From: Patescibacteria group bacterium | GTDB taxonomy: Bacteria > Patescibacteriota > Minisyncoccia > CAIUEV01 > JAHKAQ01 | Reading direction: 5' to 3' | Length of the DNA: 9,161 nucleotides | Assembly (NCBI GenBank): GCA_018825765.1 | Contig: JAHKAQ010000037.1 | Span: 1 to 9,161 of the forward strand | In this document: piece by piece, positions 4,883-9,161 of the stretch | Layout of the letters: every line of letters starts with the position of its first letter | Position numbering within the stretch: the stretch's first letter is position 1 | Notes under the pieces: generated by a model | Database searches by the model: none | Told to the model about the DNA's origin: nothing | The model's input: the letters and a program-made list of their open reading frames with translations, nothing else | Made by a program: the position numbers and the translations under genes

Positions 4883-5695
4883 ATGAAAAATATTTTAGAT
4901 AAAACAAAACAAATACTATGTCTGCGCAATTACAGTCCCAAAACGCAAAAAGCATATCTACTTTATATTAAAGATTATATCGTTTTTTCAAGGAAAAAAA
5001 AATTTAAAGATAAACAAAAAGCAATTGAATATTTTCTATTACGCAAACATAAACGCGGGCAATCTCCTCAAACAATTAATCTCGCGCTCAATGCGGTAAA
5101 ATTTCTTTATGCGAACGTTTTGAAAAATCCGCGAAAAATAGATCTAAAATTTGCAAAACGAAACAAAAAACTGCCGGTTATATTGTCGCGTGCGGAGATT
5201 GAAAAAATCATTCAAACGACCACGAATACGAAATACAGGTTGATGATTTCTTTAGGTTATGCCTGCGGACTGCGAGTAAGCGAGGTTGTCAATCTCAAGG
5301 TTGCCGACCTGGATATTGATGAACTTGTGGTGCATGTCAGGGAAGCGAAGGGTAAAAAAGATCGCGTCAGCGTATTGTCTCAAAAATTGCAAGACGACTT
5401 ACGAAATTCAATTGCCGGAAAAAATTCAAAGGACTATGTTTTTGAATCTAACCGCGGTGGCAAATTAACAACCACTTCTTTGCAAAAAATGTTTCGCAAG
5501 AGCCTCTCTGAAACAAAAATCAAAAAACCAGCTAGTTTTCATTCTTTGCGTCATTCATTTGCCACTCATTTATTGGAAAACGGAACAGATGTGCGCTATG
5601 TGCAGGAATTATTAGGACATTCTAATATCCGCACAACTCAAATTTACACGCGAGTAACAAATCCAAAGCTTAAAAATATCAAAAGCCCTTTTTAA
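4883..5695 (+). CDS. Tyrosine recombinase, IntI/Xer-related
   Basis: This 270-residue site-specific recombinase cuts and rejoins DNA through a tyrosine. The N-terminal SAM-like DNA-binding domain (about 1-85) has the integron-integrase style LRNYSPKTQKAY (14-25) and QTINLALNAVKFLY (63-76). The linker KKLPVILSRAEI (95-106) also matches that group. The catalytic set is complete: R131 (GLRVSEV), K156 (AKGKKDR), H220 and R223 (HSLRHSFATHL), H246 (LLGHSN) and Y255 (IYTRV). Canonical IntI proteins are about 320-340 residues and carry an extra helix insertion between the beta-hairpin lysine and the HxxR box. Here only some 60 residues separate them, so the insertion is absent. The gene reads away from the restriction-modification operon, with the attI-like site between. 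It may be an IntI relative of noncanonical type or an ordinary Xer-like integrase. Confidence 0.92.
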   Translation: MKNILDKTKQILCLRNYSPKTQKAYLLYIKDYIVFSRKKKFKDKQKAIEYFLLRKHKRGQSPQTINLALNAVKFLYANVLKNPRKIDLKFAKRNKKLPVILSRAEIEKIIQTTTNTKYRLMISLGYACGLRVSEVVNLKVADLDIDELVVHVREAKGKKDRVSVLSQKLQDDLRNSIAGKNSKDYVFESNRGGKLTTTSLQKMFRKSLSETKIKKPASFHSLRHSFATHLLENGTDVRYVQELLGHSNIRTTQIYTRVTNPKLKNIKSPF

Positions 5696-5819
5696 TTTCA
5701 AAATCAAGCCGGCCTCCTCTAATCAATCAGTTGGACGAACCCTCAAAAAAGCCCTAAAATACTTAATAAATCAAAATTCTAGACCAAAACGGCCGGCCAG
5801 AATCCAATAAATTATAATC

Positions 5820-7811
5820 ATGAAAACAAAAATCATCCTCTTTGTCTCCTGGCTGTTTTTTTCGCTCCTGCTCGGCGTAATTCCCGTTTCAGCCGAAAAC
5901 CTGCCCGCCGGCAGAACCATTCCCAAACTGCCAAAAACCGCCGATGATCCTTTGCTAAGCCAGGGCAGAGTTTACCCTTTCTGGGGACCAGTTTGCCAGC
6001 GATATACTTACTCTGTAATCTATTCTGACAAACAGGGAACACCGCCTGAATATGTTCAAATCTATTTTAACGGCAAGATGCTGGATATGGAAAAAGCCGA
6101 TCCGTCGGCCAGCGACTATGCAAAAGGAGTAAAATACATTTACAAAAACGTTCCTAATAAATTTGGCTCAAATTTTTATTACTTTGAAGCCTCAAACGGT
6201 TTAGGAAAAGCCCGCGAATCAATTATTGACTCGCCTGACAATGGACCCGTACTTTTTGACTCGGCTTTCAAAAACAACGAAGTGGTTCTTATTGATCCCT
6301 TATCAAAAGAATCCCCGGGAAAAACAATCTGGCGCTATGATCTTGGCGAAGAATGGGTAGGCGGCGTGATGCTCTCCGATGACGGTCAATATCTGGCCGT
6401 GCAAACTTCCAATCATGTTTATCTCTTTCAAACAAACAGCGATAAACCGCTCTGGATCTATAAAAGCGCTGTCCAGGGCCCTGTTGGCGGAGATGTGAAA
6501 GGCGGCGTCGCTATTTCCGCCGACGGTTCAAGAATATTCGCCGCTCTTTCCGGCCGCGCGCTCATGTTTAAAAAAGAATCCAATCAGCCAATCTGGGAAT
6601 ACAATATTGGCAATAACGGCGGCAACGCCTACGCCGTTGACATTACCAAAAACGGCCAATTCGCGGCCATAGCCATGGCCGGAGAGGAATCAAATACAGA
6701 GAGTAACGTTTTAATCCTGCTTGACAATCAGGGTAAAAAATTATGGCAATACCATTCTTCAGGCAACTGGCATGATGTCAGTTTTTCCGCTGACGGTTCC
6801 TTCATCGCCGGCTCTACCGGCTGTCCGGACAGACGGGGCTATGTTTTCTCAAAAGATTCCAGTCAGCCAATCATAATCTCTGACCCGCTATCCCGGGAAT
6901 CACCGGTCGATGAAGCGCGGCTATCCGCCGATGGAAATCTAATCGCCTTTGGCGCCGAATCCGGTTTTGGCGCCGTTATTCTCATGAATCGAAATTCTAA
7001 ACAAATAGTCTGGAAATACGACACCCCTCAAAAAAAATCAGTCCGCACCCTGGCCATAACTCCAGACGGGCAATACATCGGCTGTGGCACCTTTGGCGGC
7101 GACATTTTAATATTTAACAAAGATTCCAGTCAGCCCATTGAAAAATTAAACATAAATTCCACTATTGGCGCTTTTGACATAGCCGACGACGGCTCATTTT
7201 TCGCCACAGGCTCCACGGATAAAAAAGTTCGCCTTTTTCAAAAAGGCGAATCCGCGGCCAAAGAAGAAATCACTCTTAAAGAATACGTCGGCGAACTTGA
7301 TATTTCCGCCGACAAAAAATTTATTGCCGCCGGAACCAGCGGTTCAGTTTACTTTTTCGACACAATTATCGATTTAAATAACGCCAGAATTTTCCCCTGC
7401 GACAATATCATAGAACCCAAACCAGAAGCAGAAACATTTAACGGCCCGGAAATAGAAAACAATCAGCTCATCAAACAAGATGGCCCGATCCAGGACAATA
7501 AACCAGAACGACAATCCATTTTCTGGCCGCTTTTAATCAGTCTGGTTACAGTCGCCGTGTTTGCCGCGCTAACAATTATCTACTGGCTTGTCTGCCGCTT
7601 AAAAAATAAACCAGTAAATAAAATAATCCTTGCTGTTTTAAGCTTAACTGGTTTAGCGGCCCTGGGCCTCTGTGTCATTTTCTCGTTCCAGAAAGAAAAA
7701 CTCAACAGACCGATCAATCAAAACCAGGCCGCTTGCGGCAACGACCTGTGCGAACCAGATGCCGGCGAATCAAAAACAAGTTGCCCCGAAGACTGCGGTC
7801 TGGCTCAATAA
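5820..7811 (+). CDS. Secreted beta-propeller protein, membrane-anchored, Cys-rich tail
   Basis: This 663-residue protein starts with a signal peptide (1-25, likely cut after VSA). An Ig-like region follows (about 48-143). Residues about 168-525 hold eight WD40/PQQ-type repeats with recurring (S/T)xDGxxxA...F and W-(K/E)-Y patterns (for example LSDDGQYLA, SADGSRIFA, SADGSFIAG, TPDGQYIGC), probably one propeller. Two transmembrane helices (567-592 and 602-623) are separated by a basic loop, RLKNKPVNK. The tail has paired cysteines C639, C644, C655 and C659 in a CGNxxC...GES...CPxDCG pattern. With a cleaved signal, the propeller and tail both lie outside the cell. The role is unknown; a surface-binding or sensory scaffold is likely. 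No Shine-Dalgarno precedes the ATG, and a TATAAT ending 1 base before it is too close to serve as its -10. The G+C-rich codons differ from the genes to the left. Confidence 0.8.
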   Translation: MKTKIILFVSWLFFSLLLGVIPVSAENLPAGRTIPKLPKTADDPLLSQGRVYPFWGPVCQRYTYSVIYSDKQGTPPEYVQIYFNGKMLDMEKADPSASDYAKGVKYIYKNVPNKFGSNFYYFEASNGLGKARESIIDSPDNGPVLFDSAFKNNEVVLIDPLSKESPGKTIWRYDLGEEWVGGVMLSDDGQYLAVQTSNHVYLFQTNSDKPLWIYKSAVQGPVGGDVKGGVAISADGSRIFAALSGRALMFKKESNQPIWEYNIGNNGGNAYAVDITKNGQFAAIAMAGEESNTESNVLILLDNQGKKLWQYHSSGNWHDVSFSADGSFIAGSTGCPDRRGYVFSKDSSQPIIISDPLSRESPVDEARLSADGNLIAFGAESGFGAVILMNRNSKQIVWKYDTPQKKSVRTLAITPDGQYIGCGTFGGDILIFNKDSSQPIEKLNINSTIGAFDIADDGSFFATGSTDKKVRLFQKGESAAKEEITLKEYVGELDISADKKFIAAGTSGSVYFFDTIIDLNNARIFPCDNIIEPKPEAETFNGPEIENNQLIKQDGPIQDNKPERQSIFWPLLISLVTVAVFAALTIIYWLVCRLKNKPVNKIILAVLSLTGLAALGLCVIFSFQKEKLNRPINQNQAACGNDLCEPDAGESKTSCPEDCGLAQ

Positions 7812-7845
7812 CTTGCCGCGCGAACCTAATTACTAACCCAAAACC

Positions 7846-9161
7846 TTGCTTTCTCTTTCTTCTTCGGTTTCAGCTCTCCAGGGAGTTGGACCTAAAATGC
7901 AAAATCTTCTTTTTTCCCTTGGCATCGAGACTATCCGCGACCTTATTTTCTATTTCCCCTTTCGCTGGGACGATTTCTCAAATACCATCCCGATTTCGCG
8001 CGTAACGCCCGACCAAAAAATAACCATCAAAGGCCGGGTAATTTCCGCCGAAAATAAATTCATCCCCTTCCGCCGCCTCACCATCACCGAAGCTTTAATT
8101 TCAGACCAGACCGCCAGCATTAAAGCCGTCTGGTTTAATCAGTCTTTTATAAAACAATCCCTGGAACAGGACAAAGAATTTCGCTTTAGCGGCACAGCCA
8201 AAATCTCCAAAAACTCCCTTATCCTCCAGTCCCCGTCTTTCGAGGACGCCGCGCGAAAAATCACCCAAACCGGCGGCCTTATCCCGGTTTATCACGTTAC
8301 CCAGGGCATCACCCCCAAAAAACTCCGCTACTTTATCCGCCAGGCCCTGCCCGCGGCCAAAAAACTCCCGGAATACCTGCCGCGCCAAATCATTAAAAAC
8401 CAGAACCTCATCCCGCTTGCCAAAGCCATCTCCCAGATCCACTTCTCCGGTGAAAAATCAAGCGTCCAACAGGCCAAAAAACGGCTCGGTTTCGACGAAC
8501 TTTTCATCTTTCAGCTCAATTACCAGCTGAAAAAAGCCAAATGGCGAAAAAACAAAGCCCTAAAAATCAGAAAAAACATTCCCTTTATCAAACAAGCCCT
8601 AAAAAAACTCCCTTTTAAACTCACCGACGACCAGAAAATCGCCCTCTGGGAAATAATCAAAGACTCCAGCCGGAATATTCCAGCCAACCGCCTGCTTCAG
8701 GGAGACGTCGGCTCGGGAAAAACAATCGTCGCCACCCTGGCCTGCCTTAACGCGGCTCAAAGCCTCTATCAATCAGCCATTATGGCGCCCACTGAAATTT
8801 TAGCCAAACAGCATTACCAAAAAATCGCTCCCCTGGCCCAAAAATTCAACTTACCCTGCGCCCTCCTTACCAACGCCTTAGCTTTTATTTCCCAAAAAAC
8901 CAGCCGGAAAATAAAAAAACAAACCCTGTTAAAAAAAATCCAACAATCGAAAATAAAGCTTGTAATCGGCACTCACGCCATTATCCAAAAAGCCGTCTCT
9001 TTCAAAAATCTGGGCCTGGTCATAATCGACGAACAGCACCGCTTCGGCGTTAAACAGCGCGCTTATCTTCTAAAACAAACCCAAAGCGTGAAAGACGGGC
9101 CAAAAACCACCACCCCTCATCTTGTTTCCATGACCGCCACCCCCATCCCCCGCACCCTGCA
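7846..9161 (+). CDS. recG: ATP-dependent DNA helicase RecG (partial, 3' end cut)
   Basis: RecG remodels stalled replication forks and Holliday junctions by branch migration. The window contains 438 codons of the N-terminal part. LQGVGPK (11-17) is the conserved RecG opening motif, followed by GIETIRDLIFYFP and an OB-fold wedge domain (about 55-140) that splits the junction. Then come the Walker A motif GDVGSGKT (286-293), DEQHRFGV (395-402, motif II) and SMTATPIPRTL (428-438, motif III). The second helicase lobe lies beyond the window. The first in-frame ATG (7897) would remove GVGPK. The only upstream start candidate after the in-frame stop at 7834-7836 is TTG at 7846, which restores it, so I chose TTG. 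The gene begins 34 bp after the propeller gene and may be cotranscribed with it. No frameshift is visible. Confidence 0.93.
   Translation, partial: MLSLSSSVSALQGVGPKMQNLLFSLGIETIRDLIFYFPFRWDDFSNTIPISRVTPDQKITIKGRVISAENKFIPFRRLTITEALISDQTASIKAVWFNQSFIKQSLEQDKEFRFSGTAKISKNSLILQSPSFEDAARKITQTGGLIPVYHVTQGITPKKLRYFIRQALPAAKKLPEYLPRQIIKNQNLIPLAKAISQIHFSGEKSSVQQAKKRLGFDELFIFQLNYQLKKAKWRKNKALKIRKNIPFIKQALKKLPFKLTDDQKIALWEIIKDSSRNIPANRLLQGDVGSGKTIVATLACLNAAQSLYQSAIMAPTEILAKQHYQKIAPLAQKFNLPCALLTNALAFISQKTSRKIKKQTLLKKIQQSKIKLVIGTHAIIQKAVSFKNLGLVIIDEQHRFGVKQRAYLLKQTQSVKDGPKTTTPHLVSMTATPIPRTL

Noticed and set aside
5730..5736. GTTGGAC, a perfect match to the integron core consensus GTTRRRY, past the recombinase stop
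   Set aside because: A single degenerate heptamer occurs often by chance; no flanking pairs of boxes or shared sequence with the sites at 572 and 4806 were found.
5813..5818. TATAAT immediately before the propeller ATG as a promoter -10
   Set aside because: It ends one base before the ATG, so transcription would begin inside the coding sequence; no alternative downstream start keeps the signal peptide.
7733..8442. ORFs overlapping the propeller end and recG (plus 7733-8005, minus 8101-8442)
   Set aside because: They are out-of-frame shadows of the propeller gene and of recG, whose motifs are unmistakable.
1..9161. CRISPR array, tRNA or rRNA genes
   Set aside because: No regularly spaced direct repeats and no tRNA or rRNA signature were seen on either strand.

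Overview
The window falls into two parts. Roughly 1-5700 is AT-rich accessory DNA. From about 5800 onward the sequence is clearly richer in G+C (many gcc, ggc and cgc codons) and holds host-type genes: a secreted beta-propeller protein and the start of recG. A Candidate Phyla Radiation (Patescibacteria) bacterium is a reasonable guess. The reasons are the paired-cysteine C-terminal tail on a secreted protein, TAA at all six visible protein stops, mostly absent Shine-Dalgarno sequences, very short leaders and a TTG-started recG. None of these is diagnostic.

Layout, left to right: partial recombination-site candidate (1-105); small one-pass membrane protein (117-545, minus) flanked by a 28-bp inverted repeat; a 135-bp structured site that looks like an integron attC (566-700); a hairpin and a G-quadruplex-type run (768-863); then a tight minus-strand operon of three genes (888-4628). 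These encode a two-domain protein with a DUF4145-like C-terminal part, a PD-(D/E)XK restriction endonuclease, and an N6-adenine methyltransferase fused to an N-terminal helix-turn-helix. A 254-bp divergent control region follows (4629-4882), then a tyrosine recombinase (4883-5695, plus). The right part is the signal-peptide/propeller protein (5820-7811) and recG (7846 to the window edge).

The main hypothesis is that the left part is an integron-like element. The recombinase reads away from the cargo, as intI does. The intergenic region holds two overlapping divergent promoters, one aimed at the cargo as Pc is. The 12-mer GTTATATGAAAT (minus strand) stands at the start of both presumed cassettes (4806-4795 and 572-561). 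An attC-like folded site closes the restriction-modification unit. The small membrane-protein gene would be a second cassette whose attC runs off the left edge. The recombinase resembles IntI at its N-terminus and in its catalytic motifs, but at 270 residues it has no room for the extra helix insertion that defines canonical integron integrases. If correct, this is a noncanonical integron carrying a complete restriction-modification operon as one unusually large (about 4.2 kb) cassette. This is inference from sequence layout and has not been tested by search or folding software.
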